From Artocarpus heterophyllus (Eukaryota > Streptophyta > Magnoliopsida > Rosales > Moraceae): a DNA stretch of 64,000 bases. Under the pieces are notes generated by a model, which was given only the letters and a program-made list of their open reading frames with translations, was not told the origin of the DNA and did no database searches. Of the stretch, positions 23,793 through 35,525 are shown one piece after another. The position numbers and the translations under genes were made by a program. Position 1 is the stretch's first letter. The number at the start of each line of letters is the position of its first letter. Location: the NCBI GenBank assembly GCA_025403435.1, contig CM046350.1:9273512-9337511 (forward strand), written 5' to 3'.

Positions 23793-24455
23793 TTCAACTG
23801 GCCAACCCCAACGAGCCTGTGTCCTCTGCCATCCATCGTGCCAACCAGTCTACGCCCAGTCCATGCTGCCCGCAAAAGCTCCCACTCAGATGTCGTGCAA
23901 ACAAATCTAAGAAGCAAGGAATTGGGACATCACGGACTCGAGGATCTCAACGGGGGCGGCAACGATGTTGTGCAAACCAAATACTTAGTGTTGTGTAAAC
24001 CTGATTGGACAAGGACCGAATGGAGATTTGCCCCCTCGTGTGGTTGTCCAGTTGCCGATTTTAGACGTCTGATGTCGAGGCGATCCTTCCTCCCGCATGA
24101 GGTCATTGACCTAGTGAGTTTTGAGGTAGATGGAGCTGAAAAAATGTTATCATTTTTTTTGGGGCCAAAGTCATAAAAAAGGGAATCTGAGTGTCATTTA
24201 TTTTGATTATTTGTTCAATTTGTATTTTTATTTTTATTAAATATAAAGTATGTGATTTTACTATTATGTCCTTCGAAATCAAATCATGTGATGAGCACTT
24301 GCGTGTTTCCGTCAGGTATTTAATAGCTTTTAATGGAAGGTCCTGGAATTGCAAAACTTTATAGAATTTACGGATCATTTTGTCAAAATAAAAAAAGAAA
24401 GATTGAAGTGTCAGTTACTAAAGAATTGAGGGATCATGCATAAACAAATTCATTT
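23793..24455. mobile_element. Right part of the old long-TIR element
   Basis: This is a GC-richer non-coding stretch followed by an inverted copy of the 11700-11750 end (TTTTGTCAAAATAAAAAAAG, then AAGTGTCAGTTACT at about 24405-24419). An open frame crossing from the solo LTR end into this segment has no family resemblance and is not annotated. The right boundary is uncertain. Confidence 0.45.
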
Positions 24456-25250
24456 TTAAACTATTATGGTTTGACTCTACTCTCAAACATCTTATTGGTT
24501 TTTATTCAAACTAATTCTGCTACAATGTTTTCTCTCATAAAAATTAAATTATTACATTACTTTTAGTTTTAACATTTTGGTTCGAATCATGTTTCTAAAC
24601 ACTATTTAAATTTTAGCATATTAATATTTGAATTTTTATTTTTTTGATAATTTTGATTCCTAACCATAAATTTGTCTCTATTTTTGTCGTTTGACAAAGA
24701 TATTCATGTACGAGCATGTAATAACTTAAAATTTTAGAAAATTAATTACATTATATGCAATATATATTGTCTTCATTATTGTTAAAAAAACTTGAAAAAA
24801 TCAAGAAGTTTACCTGTCAAAATTAAAAAATTCATATATAGACTAAATTTTTGTTTGACAAACTAGTATGAACAATATAAAATCTTACATGTTAATATAT
24901 AAAAAGACTATTATAGTGTAAAGCTCATATGCTATTGTATTTAAACTAATTTTTTTTAGTTTAAACTAATTATAATAAATTATAGTCATGCTCATAGTTC
25001 AAAGACAATCAAGGTTAATATATCATTTTTTTTTCTTTTTTAAGATTTTTAATTATATTTATTTATAAGAAAATGTCATGATAAGACTCCTAAAAGGGTT
25101 TTTTCTATGAGACTTGTTTTTCTAAACCTTTGGATTTAATCCATTGATCTAAAAACTTCAACTCCATCAAATTGCAACAGGCTATCTTTTACATAATCAG
25201 AATTCAAATTAAAATTAAAAACCTTAATAATTTAACAAAAAAAATCAAAA
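24456..25250. other. AT-rich intergenic DNA
   Basis: I see no gene or clear repeat structure here. Confidence 0.5.
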
Positions 25251-25785
25251 AACCTCCCGCAGCCACAGCCACAATCGTGGCAGGTTGATCGATGGAGGCT
25301 CAGCCACAGCCAGGGTAGGCATATCACAATTTACGAAAGGAGTGGGGTACGACCCACAGCCACGAAGGCTCAGCCACAACCATGGGAGGCAGATCATGAT
25401 TCACGAAGGGGGTGGCGCGACCCATGATCTCCGCCTGCGATCACCTCAGTTGCGCCTTCTCCGCTCGACCTTCGCATGACGCCAACTCCAGCTCTGTTTG
25501 ACCTCTGCACGACACCGTTCGACCTCTACGTGAATCGTAACGAGATTGCCATCATATTTGCACCAAAATCGTTGCCGCAAAGGGTGCGAAGGCCAGGTCA
25601 GAGGAAATGGGAATCACGACAGTTCACATCGCAATTGCGACTGGCGTCGAGATTTGGGGTCGTGGGGGGATGGGTTGCCACCAACCGTCATGCTCGGAGT
25701 TCGCCGGCGTCTCTTCCCTGCGGTGACGGTGATCTGCAATTTTCTTCTTTCTTTTTTTTTTTATTTCAGATATGTTTATAGTTTC
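25250..25785. other. GC-rich island, unassigned, possibly captured or repeat-derived
   Basis: This stretch stands out against AT-rich flanks. It repeats CAGCCACAGCCAC and GGCAGATCATGATTCACGAA-like phrases. Open frames on the plus strand (25285-25479, 25476-25781) have no recognisable domain and low-complexity repeated content. It may be a decayed transposon or captured gene fragment; no inverted ends were found. Confidence 0.35.
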
Positions 25786-26205
25786 AATTTTTAGATGGTT
25801 TTAGCGTGGATGAACTTATTTTATCAAAGGTGAGCATGTTTGTTTTAGACCTACGATTTAGATCTAATGGACAAAAAGAGTCTCTTATTGATGGAAACAA
25901 ATGACGGATCTTGTTGTAGTTTTTTGTATTTTTTCCCTTGTATTTATTTATTCATTGTGGGGGTGAATGGATGACTGAGGGAGGATTTGAGAGAGGGGAG
26001 TTTGTAAGAGCCTGAGAAGTTGGTTGTTCAAAAAGTTGGGTCCACCATTTCTTTTCTTTTAAGGTCTGGGTTCGCCGTTAATAAAAGGGATTTGGTGAGC
26101 TAGGACGTTTAGGGTACGAGGATTTTCTAAGTTTAGCCAAAAGAGGAGGGAAAAAAAATGGATTTACGCGATACTCTTTTCAAGCAAAACAAATATACGC
26201 GCATT

Positions 26206-26242
<37 letters not shown>
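26206..26242. repeat. (TA)n microsatellite
   Basis: An uninterrupted run of alternating T and A. A (CTTT)n run lies nearby at about 26364-26383. Confidence 0.9.
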
Positions 26243-26243
<1 letters not shown>

Positions 26244-28445
26244 TCGTCTCCGGTTTTTTTTCTTTTTCCCCCTCTTTTTGGTAGAAACGACACTAATGAG
26301 CTGTCGTTTGCTATTTAGTGCCATTGAGTCGGCCCTTCTTTGAATTTCAATCAAGCCGTTGGCTCTCTTTCTTTCTTTCTTTCTTTTTTCTTCTTGGTGA
26401 CATTGTTTGACTCAAAATTTATAGTGACCAAAAAGGAAATATACTCTCCGTCAACCCAGTAGACATGTTGACAGTTAGCTTATGTTTGGTAGAATGAAAA
26501 AGAGGGGGGAAAGATTATGGGAAGGATTTTGGAGAGAAAAAGGAAATCTTGGATTATTTGGTAGAGAGAAATTGGGGAAGGAAGGAATACAACGAGGCCC
26601 ACCATTTTTCAATCTTTTCAATTTAGAAAGAAAAAGAGGAGGGAAAAATTTTTACAAATAAGTGGAATATAAAATAACTATTTCGACCCTTATAACTTAT
26701 CATCATCTTATTTGTATAAGGGTTAATGAATCTTTTTTATCTTTTCTTTCTTCTTTACTAAACAACATGAAAGAAAATTGCATTGTTACCCTTTTAATTC
26801 CTTGAGCTACGAAACATAACATTAAGATTAGACTTGGCCTTCTACGTTACCTTTTTTTCCCCTCAACCACGACGCAATGAGAAGAAACGAAAAGAAGAAT
26901 GTTAGGTTATTCATTAAGTTATTGGTTCCAAGCCGAATAGTGAATGAATTGCTAGGTTTTAATTGATTATATATATTTTTATAAAAATATTTAGGACATA
27001 ATTTTATATCCATATCATTTATCCATATAAATAAGAGGTAACTAGAAGAGTGCACCTCTAGTGACATGTATAAAAATTTATGTAGACCCTTAAACACTAT
27101 TTAGATTTATACCCTCTTTTATCGTTTTTATATTTTTTTTATTGATTATAACACGTTTAGTATTTAAGTTACAATATCAACTATGATAATTCATTCAATG
27201 ACCTTCCAATTATTTGTCACAGCCGACATATGACCATTAATTTGCACCCATAAATTCATGGAGCATTTATGTGGATCCATATCATTTGTTAATTACTTTT
27301 AGATGGCTTACAATGAAAGGATGCATCAGTACATTTTCAACTTAAATGCAGATGGTTTTTTAAAAAAGAAAAAAGAAAAAAGCAAATATAAAATTTTCTG
27401 CTCCTAAATAGGTCTGCTTAAATCCAGTGACGATAACCTCACCCACCACTACCTCAGGCGACCATCGTCGCCATCGTTCTCTGTTAAAATGTGGCGCTAC
27501 TTGTGCCGGCTAGATTCACTTTAGCCCCCTTCCCTCCACCACAACTTTTTCCAAATAAAAGCTTGCGTTTGTCATAAAACTGGGCAAAATTTGGTTACCA
27601 CACCAGGAGCAGTAAAACATCAAAGCAAAAGGAAAAAGGATTCCACATCAACCCAACATATCCGTTGCGAGGTTGCAAGCTTCACATGGCAGATCTACAA
27701 CCAATGCAGGCTCCGACTCGTGCCATCGTCGGTGGAGAATGATTTTGTTGACCGAGAATTTCTATGATTTGCAAGTTTGAGAATTTTTTTTAAAGATTTG
27801 CAAGTTTAAGGTAGCACAAGTGAGATTAGGAAAATGGAGAGGAAAATCGCTTGGAGCAAAAATGGCGGATATGAGGAAGCCATTGGAGAGAATTGAAGCT
27901 TGAACAGAAAAAAGAAAAAAAAAATGTGCTTTTTAGATTTATTTTATAGTTTGTTTATAACCTATAAAATGGGAAAAGAAACGAAGAGAAACCCTAGAAA
28001 TCATAGAAATAGAAGCACTATTTTTGGTCGGCCATGCGAGATAGGGTTTGTGAGAAGGAGAGGGAAAGGGCTTATTGGCGAGAGAGAAGGCGGTGGGCAG
28101 CACTTCGGCTGTGAGAAAGGCAATACCACTCAATCGCAGTTAGAAGGAGAGAGAGGGTTTTCGATGGTTTGGAGATTGGCGTCGGCTGGCTAGGTCGCCG
28201 ACGCTCCACCTCCGAGCGGCCTCACAGTCGTCGTTGGCGCGGAGACGACAGAGGCTGTCGATAGATATGGATTTTTCTCAAATCCGTATTTTGTGTTTTT
28301 TTTTTTTTTTTTAATAAATGTTAATTGGATGGTGAATCATATGTGGTAGATCTATTGTAATTTGGTGCTCTCAATTTTTCTATCGTTGATTCAAACTTAA
28401 CTAAAATTCTCCACTGTTGGATCGTTCTTCATCAGTAAATAATTT
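26243..28445. other. Intergenic DNA with short GC-richer patches
   Basis: Patches at about 27410-27560 and 28030-28260 are richer in GC and contain short open frames (for example 27900-28193) without recognisable domains. They look repeat-derived, but I cannot name a family. No supported gene. Confidence 0.4.
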
Positions 28446-28610
28446 TAGAGTTCGTTTGTTAGTGTTTTTAAAATACGTAAAAATAGTTTTATTTTGAAAA
28501 ACGAGAATTTTTTGCCATTGAGTGTTTTTTAAATTTTTGCTTAAAAAAAAGTGTAAAAACATTTTAAAATTTTTCAAAACATATTCAAATGGTGCCTTTT
28601 AGTGTTTTTC
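28446..28610. repeat. Repeat shared with 52880-53030 (GTTTTTAAAATA/TTTTAGAAAA family)
   Basis: Both copies contain AGTGTTTTTAAAAT-type blocks, an AAAATATTTTTATTTT-like block, a GAGAATT block and AAAACATTTTAAAATTTTT-type ends in the same order. The size of about 150-165 bp suggests a MITE. Confidence 0.55.
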
Positions 28611-30184
28611 ACCATAGACTCACCCTTATTTTTTTTTATCATAATTATTAGGTTTTAAAACTTGTAAACGTTAATTTTTTTAGTATTAAAATGTTTTGAA
28701 AAAACAATTTTGTGATAATTAAAAAAAATAAATATACTAGCAAATAACAATTAAATGCCAAATATGACACGTGCTATTCTTAATGAAAAACTGCTACCAA
28801 ATAAAAATTTATCAAATTTAGCATAAAAAATAACATTATTTTCTCACTCAAATAAATTTTGACATGGAGACATCAATTTTGGAATTGTGTTAAAGATCCT
28901 CTTAGGTAAACTAAAGCTAAAATCAGTAATCCTTTAATACCAAACTTGAGATAATTGCAAAGGGGATTTTCATAAATGCTATTTTCTAAAACTTATTTTT
29001 TATACGTGCAATGCATGTTTAGTTGTGACATAACTTAACATGTAATATAAATAAAATGTGATATAATATTTTTTAAATGTAATATGTAATATAATCTTTT
29101 AAGATTTATTTTTTAAATGCTATTTTTTATACGTGCAATACATATTTAATTATGATATAATTTAACATGTAATATTTTTTAAATATGATATAAATAAGCA
29201 TAATTTTTAAAAATATAGTATGGTATGTAATTTTTTCTAATTGCAGCTGTGTCCAACAACCCAAAAATTGGGAGAAGCACAAAAGAGGCCGTCAAGGGTG
29301 TGGACCAATTTACTTGCTACTTTGACTGTTTCTGACATGTGGGATGGGTTGAATGGGCTCAAACTTTCTTTTCAAAACTCATTACTGTTAAAATGACGCA
29401 TGTTCAAAAAAGAAATTGATGGAGCAATATCATGAACGTTGTAAAGGCAAATAATGGGCCCGACTCAAAGGATGTTGACCCATTACCCCCAAGCCACAAC
29501 TGCCTGGAAAATACAATTTACTTCATAATGTTTTCAATTTTTTCGCTTTTACATATTTAAAAAATTACTGTTTATAAAGAGTATAAAGATATAATTGATC
29601 ACAAGTATTTTAAGTTTGAGTTAGATAAATATATGTTTTGTAAAGGTATTTTAGATTTTTTCTCTAAGGACATGTCTTAATTAAAAGAAGGAAAAAAGAT
29701 TAAATGCAATAACGGTATGAAAAAAGTGATCCACCATGAGAAAAATAGACAATATAGGCATATAATGGGGCCTTCTCAAGAATCTTGACCCATTTACAAC
29801 AATATAGCTGGAGCCCAAGAACAACCTTGGGCCCTTAAGCCTCAAACCAACCAGGTTTTGAGGCCACATCCAACAAAAGGCTTTGCCCTATTTTTCGTTT
29901 TGACCAATACAAACTTTGTGCTGACCAAATATAGTATACAAAGACAGACAAGCCCAGCATCAAGGCCTTAAGCTGAAAGAAGTTGTCTTAATTAGATTGT
30001 ACGCCACTTCAGAGCCTAATATATGAGATTGTAAACGGCATATTGAAGTCTAGATATTCATCAAAGTAACATTGAGGTGAAATTAGACATGAATTTCCAT
30101 AGAAATAGTATATTCCAATTCTAACTCCGTTAAAGTGATTAAGCTTTAGAACTTGAAAAAAAATGAAATCTTAATTTTAAAATA
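28611..30184. other. AT-rich intergenic DNA with diverged repeats
   Basis: The stretch 28690-28940 shares phrases (GACACGTG, TTAGCATAAAAAATA, TTTTGGAATT) with 32560-32760, so it is a dispersed repeat. Two related segments at about 29420-29510 and 29730-29830 share TTGACCCATT in similar contexts. No gene is supported. Confidence 0.4.
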
Positions 30185-30599
30185 GGAAAAATGCTTGATT
30201 GATCTCTAATCTTTTTTAAAAAGTATAATTTAGTCCCCAATTTTTTTTTATTTAACTAGGTTCAACAGTTTAAAAAAGGTGCAATTTGCTCCCCAATCGT
30301 TAACTCTGAGAGTTAAAAAATGTTTTGACGACCTTAGAGAGGATTTTTAGTAAAATGCCTAATATGTTTTAAAAATTAAATTAAAATTAAAACAAAAAAC
30401 AATAAAAAAATATAAAAATAAGTAAATACATATTAATAAAGTCAAAATTTTTTTAAAAATAACATCATTGTAGATGGTGGATCTACAATCAAATATGAAA
30501 ATGCTGATTTGGATCATTAGAATTCGGTTCAAGGAACTTGAGCCCTCAAATCATCGTTAATTGGACCTATTAGCTCTTAAGTAAACGTGCAAGATCAAA

Positions 30600-31219
30600 G
30601 TACAATAGACATAATAAAATATTACTGTAAAAATAAGAAAATACCACACACAGGATTTATAGTGGTTCACTCTGTTAAAAGAGCTACTTCCACTGTATTT
30701 CACTAGAATATGAATTTTGAGTACAAATTACAAGAGAATGGATAAGAAATGATTTTAACAGAGTTTTCATATAGCGTTTTTTCTATATCCCCGTATAATG
30801 AAGTAACCATATCCTTATATAGAGAAAAAGGAGAAATCGTGGCTCTCAACCATCTGACGGAGTGGGATAATGCAGTGAAAGCAACAACAATAGTGGGACA
30901 CGTGTCGATCCACGATAGGCTACAAGAATCAGGCCTTCCCACGTTTCGGTTCATGATCAGATGTGTTAATAATCGTCAGTTCGTGCTAATAACCGTCAAC
31001 TAGTGGCAATCTATCCGGTCGGACACTTAGAGAGAAGTTTGATTTACTTTCAACTATCGATGCAATATGGATACAAGCAAGATCGAGCCGATCGAATGAA
31101 ACGAATTCGATTCGTACTTTCCACGTCGATTGACTCAACTCGATCTATTTGACTCGTATTACCACAAAGGGCCATCTGGGATTGGAGATAATTTGGGCCT
31201 AACCAAAATAAACCCCAAC
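30600..31219 (-). mobile_element. LTR-like fragment inside the Mutator-like element
   Basis: Read on the minus strand it begins TGTTGGGGTTTATTTTGGTT (from 31219). It contains a TATATAAGG TATA-like box near 30815 and the phrase complementary to CACACAGGATTTATAGTGG at about 30648, which is common in plant LTRs. The other end is not certain, so it may be a solo LTR or a piece of one. A similar CACACAAGGTTTATGATGG phrase lies in intron 1 of the ASI1-like gene. Confidence 0.5.
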
Positions 31220-31319
31220 AATATATCAAATTCTTTTCCAAAAAAAAAACAATTCTAATTCCCTAGACATATTTTTTATGAGAAGATTCCCTAAACATAT
31301 TTCTTAAAACAAATCAACA

Positions 31320-31833
31320 AACACACAAAAAAAAAGAGACCTCCATTGGAGGTTGTCTTCTCCGGAATGAACCAAAAAAAAAAAAAAACACCAAGCAAAA
31401 TTGCCTCGGCTCCAGCGATGGAGCTTTGCCAACGCTAATGGAGCTTGGTCAATAGGGTTAGGCATTGAGGGGGAGCAGCAGGCTTGTCAGTCGGGGAGCA
31501 CAGAAGCCGAGTTTTGACTTGTGCACCACCTCATCAGATCTAGGAGCGTCCGCGGAGGAGCAGGGTGGGCAATGGTAGGAGCGACATCTTTTGTAGGGTA
31601 GTCAGGACTCTTTGGTCGCTGATAGATTTTTCTCTTTCCTTCCAGGATCTCCTACTTCCTTTTATCTCTCTCTCTCCCGTTTGCCCATTTGTTCTCTCTC
31701 TCTTCCATTTTTGTCTTCGTTCGAATTGACGGTTGACGATGTTGTTGCGCTAGCGATCGACGAAGATGGGAGGAGAAGTGGAGGGGCTGGCGGGATTGGG
31801 TGTGACAGGGAGGCGGCTGCGACATATTGCTGA
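31320..31833. other. GC-richer interior of the Mutator-like element
   Basis: Short open frames (for example 31612-31833) have no recognisable domain. Carried host sequence would be typical of Pack-MULEs, but I cannot identify a source gene. Confidence 0.3.
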
Positions 31834-32087
31834 AGAGGCTGCTCGGGGAGCCTCCATGCGGATTTGCCTCTCGCGGAGGGAGCGCGTCCCCCAAGAATCG
31901 AACCTTTGACGCCTTGTTTAAGAGGGCCTTAGTTGCTCCCCTAGGTACCAATCCATCCAATTGGTTGGATTGGTACCTAGGGGACACCTTAAGACCCTCT
32001 TATTCAAGAGGATATGGGTTCAACTCTTAGGGGACGCGCTCCCCCCATAGGAGGCAAATCTGCGTGGAGGCTCCCCGAGCAGCCTCC
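31834..32087. repeat. 254-bp near-perfect palindrome (foldback) with tRNA-like phrases
   Basis: The sequence is an inverted repeat with its axis at 31960/31961. At the axis CTAGGTACCAATCCATCCAA faces its own complement with one mismatch in 20. At the outer ends GAGGCTGCTCGGGGAGCCTC (left) faces GAGGCTCCCCGAGCAGCCTC (right). The arms are imperfect in between. On the plus strand the right arm carries TTAAGACCCTCTTATTCAAG and GGGTTCAACTCTT, resembling anticodon-stem and T-arm sequence, so the arms may derive from a tRNA-related element. It is not a functional tRNA gene. Confidence 0.85.
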
Positions 32088-32525
32088 CCGGTAATACGTT
32101 AAAGGTACCCACCAGGCTCCAGCCAGGGATCTCAATACCTCAACATTGGTTATGGAGTAATGGATGAAGCTTTTGAAGCTTTTGAAATTGAGTTTACGAT
32201 GTTTGGTTCAATTTGAGGAAGAAAAGAAGAAGATCAAAGGAAGAAGAAGAAGATGATGATGATGATGAAAGATTTGGTGTTTTGTTTTTTTGTTTTTTTT
32301 TATATTTTTAATAAATTTATGTTTTAATTTTTTAAGACGTCAATTATTTTGAAAGGTACATTAGTAATTTCAATTAAAAAATGTCCAACAAGTTTTTTTG
32401 TCCAAAATTAATGATTGAGAACCAAATTACACTTTTTGAAATTGTTAGACTTAATTAAATAAAAAAATGGGGGACTAAATTACACCTTTTTAAAAAGATT
32501 AAGGACCAATCGAACTATTTACCCC

Positions 32526-32888
32526 TTAAAATAATTTGAAAAGGACTGTTGTAATGTTTAAATGAAAATGTGAGTACATCAATCTATAGGTATCGAATAC
32601 CAAAATTTGATATATGCAATTTGGCATCAAGTATAACACGTGTCAAATTTAGCATTAAAAATATTATTACGTTCAGAGTTATTTTCCTGCTCAAAAGCTA
32701 AAATTGATATTAAGCACACTACTTTGGAATTACACTAGAGATTCTTTGACATTGCTTTAGAGAGGCTATTTTCTATTCAAATACTAAAATTTGCACTGGC
32801 TCACAAATTTGATGTTGAATGTGGTGTCAACGGATATCAAATTTTTGCATTTGTTGCTTATTAGTTGATGTTTGACCTTTTCATTTAG
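32526..32888. other. Intergenic spacer with dispersed repeat
   Basis: Phrases here (AACACGTGTCAAATTTAGCATTAAAAATA) also occur in 28690-28940. Nothing coding is seen. Confidence 0.4.
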
Positions 32889-33723
32889 GGATTGATTACA
32901 AAATTTCTTCTTGAACTATAGCTTTTGTAACACTTTGTCTTCTAAACTTTAAAATGTAAAATCTATTCCCTTGAAATACGAACTGTTAACAAATATGGTC
33001 ATTCTGTTAGAATTTTAATAGTAAATTGACAAACAATTTCAAAATTATGTGGTATTTTGTTAATCCTAATTATAAAAAAAATTAAAACCATAATAAAAAT
33101 ATTTTTTATTGATGATTTAAAAAATTGAAAACATACTATTATGTAGATTCTTCTTTTTTCAATATATCAAAATTTTCTCTAAAATTTTTTCATATGCAAA
33201 ACATATTTTAAAATTTTAAAAAGTACAAATATGAATAAAAACTTAAAAAATATAAAAAAAAATTTATTAATACTGTTAGAAATTTTTTCTTTGAAAATTT
33301 GTGTTATATTTTTTGCTATATTAAATATATTTATGTTATATTCTTTTTTATTTCACTAATATATATAAACTTTAAAATTTCAAAATACTTTTTAGATGTG
33401 AAAAAAATAAAATTTTAAAGAAAATTTTGGTATGTCAAAAAAGAAAGATTCTAATAGTATAATGGTTTTAATTGATTTTTTTTTTTGTTTTTGATCATCA
33501 ATAAAAGATTATTTTTATTATAGTCTTAATTTTTATGGTTATTTTTATAACCAAAATTACCAAAATACCCCTAACTTTGTAATCATTTATCAATTTTCTG
33601 TTAAAATTCTAATAAAATGACCATATTTGTTAACAGTTCATACTTCAAGGGGAATGGATGTTATATTTTAAAATTCAGGTGTAAAGTATTATAAAGACTA
33701 AGGGAAATTTTTGTAACTAATCC
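32889..33723. mobile_element. Long-TIR foldback MITE, copy 1 (Mutator-like)
   Basis: The left end GGATTGATTACAAAATTTCT and the reverse complement of the right end GGATTAGTTACAAAAATTTC begin inverted repeats of more than 120 bp. These include the shared phrase CTGTTAACAAATATGGTCAT. The flanks carry TTCATTTAG (32880-32888) and TTCATTTAA (33724-33732), a 9-bp duplication with one change. The interior is AT-rich and non-coding. A second copy lies at 34233-35096. Confidence 0.8.
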
Positions 33724-33732
33724 TTCATTTAA

Positions 33733-34223
33733 TGATTGTAACATATATTGTCATTTTTAAATTATTTAGAAATTAAAAATGAACTTTTTATACTTCTAAA
33801 ACTTAAGAATTATTAGAAAAAAAAAGTATATGTGATGCTTAAAGTAGCACTATGTATTAACAACAAAATAAAACAGCATATCAAATATATATTTTGTTTT
33901 TATTTTAAGTCAAATGTAATTTTAATTTTAGATCATTTATAATTCAAATGCCAATACCAATATCATACTTGACACATAAAAGTATAAAAGTAGCATGTTT
34001 AAAATGTACTTATTATATTTTGTGCTTCACAATGCTACTTTAAATGATGAATATATTTTGTTATAAATTTTGAGTCCTCGCACTTGAAAAAGAATTTATT
34101 ACAAAATGCAGGCATGGTAGATGCTTTATTTATTTGATACCAAATGTAAGCAAGCAAAAATTGACGTTAAATATAACATTAGATTGGAGAACGGGTTGTT
34201 ATCTAAATGTCAAATTTAGGCAT
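33733..34223. other. AT-rich spacer between the two foldback MITEs
   Basis: Nothing coding; it includes dispersed-repeat phrases such as TTTGATACCAAATGTAAG. Confidence 0.4.
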
Positions 34224-34232
34224 TAACACGAA

Positions 34233-35096
34233 GGATTAATTTCACAAATTTCTTTTAAATTATAGCCTTTATAACACTTTTTCCTCCAAAATTTAAAGTG
34301 TATCCGCTTCTCTTGAATTATGAGTTACAAAGAAAATGGGTTATTCTGTTAGAATTTTAATAGAAAACTAACAAATAATATTAAAATTAAGGATTTTTTT
34401 AGTAATCTATTTATAAAAATAATCACAAAAATTAAAACTATAATAAAAACAGTCTTTGTTAATGATTAAAAACAAGAAAAAAGTTCAATTAAAACCATAA
34501 TAACATTTGGATCCTTCTTTTTTTGATATACTGAAATTTTCTTCAAATTTTTATTAACTTTTTACATCCAAAAAAATATTTTAAAGTTTTAAAAGTTATA
34601 GATGCTAGTGAAAAAAATATAACAAGAATATACTTAATATAGCAAAAAAAAAATATTGACATATATATTTCAAAGAGGGAAAAAAAACTCAAATAGTTTA
34701 ATAAAATTCTTTCATACTTTAGAAGTTTTCATTGGCATCTATAACTTTCAAAATTTCAAATTTTTAGATATAAAAAGTTAATAAAATTAAAAAAAATTGG
34801 TATATCAATAAAAGAGGGATCCAAATGGTATTATAGTTCCATTTGATTTTTTTTTATATTTTTAATCATCAACAAATACTATATTTATGATAGTTTTAAT
34901 TTCGTGGTTGTTTTTATAAGTAGAGTATCAAAATACCTTTAATTGTAACAGTGGTTGGCAATTTTCTATTAAAATTCTAACAAAGTACCATATTTGTTAA
35001 TGACTCATATTTTAAGAGAAATGGATATTACGTTTCAAAATTCAGAAGACAAAGTGTTACAAGATTATAATTCAAAAGAACTTTTGTAATTAATCC
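34233..35096. mobile_element. Long-TIR foldback MITE, copy 2 (Mutator-like)
   Basis: This is the same family as 32889-33723. It starts GGATTAATTTCACAAATTTC and ends TTTTGTAATTAATCC, with inverted phrases ATTCTGTTAGAATTTTAATA and TATTAAAATTCTAACAAAGT. Flanking 9-mers are TAACACGAA (34224-34232) and TAACATCAA (35097-35105), matching at 7 of 9 positions, so this insertion looks older than copy 1. Confidence 0.78.
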
Positions 35097-35369
35097 TAAC
35101 ATCAATCAACTCATAACTGCAGTACAATAAGTTTCATAATTATGCAAATAAGTCATCAAAATGCAGTACTGAATCGCCAAAGTTGAGAAGTACTAATTTT
35201 TCTTTTTTAGTTGAGGGATTATTTTAATTTTAGGAAAACCTCCAAAGTATGCACCCCCTTGCATTAGCCGTGGAGATATTATGCTATAGTGATTTGGAAC
35301 AGAGATTTGGAAATAAATAAATAAATAAAGAGCACAAGAGGAGTGATTGTAACAGTCCAATTGAAGGTA

Positions 35370-35525
35370 AAGGCTTCATTTAGTAACGTAGTTCTAACTG
35401 TTACAGTATAAAATTCTCATACGTTGTAATATAAAATAAAAATAAGCTATAATATTATAAAGCTTTCATATGATATAGTAAATTCATTTTTAACTTTTGA
35501 TTCTAATCGCGTTATCAAACTCTTT
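35370..35525. repeat. MITE copy, CTCACATGCTACAGTA family
   Basis: Contains TTAGTAACGTAGTTCTAACTGTTACAGTATAAAATTC-like family phrases and ends at GTTATCAAACTC. It is diverged from the best copies. Confidence 0.45.

Larger units (their letters stand above)
30185..32525. mobile_element. Mutator-like element with long terminal inverted repeats, 2.3 kb, non-coding
   Basis: The left end (GGAAAAATGCTTGATTGATC...) and the reverse complement of the right end (GGGGTAAATAGTTCGATTGG...) align for about 130 bp. They share CTAATCTTTTT/TTAATCTTTTT, AATTTAGTCCCC and TTTAACTAGGTTCAACA/TTTAATTAAGTCTAACA. TTAAAATA lies directly outside both ends (30177-30184 and 32526-32533), an 8-bp duplication that could be 9 bp with one change. 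Long TIRs and an 8-9 bp duplication are typical of Mutator-like elements. There is no transposase. The interior holds an LTR-like segment, a GC-rich stretch and a large palindrome, so it looks like a carrier or nested element. Confidence 0.75.

Noticed and set aside
23778..24176. 132-residue frame crossing the end of the solo LTR
   Set aside because: It begins inside the LTR terminus and continues into unrelated sequence, so it cannot be an old gene; no domain is seen.
27900..28193. Basic 97-residue frame
   Set aside because: Starts in a poly(A/G) tract, with no domain or supporting neighbours.
31834..32087. A functional tRNA gene within the palindrome
   Set aside because: Only anticodon-arm-like and T-arm-like phrases are present; no complete cloverleaf or proper acceptor stem was found by eye.
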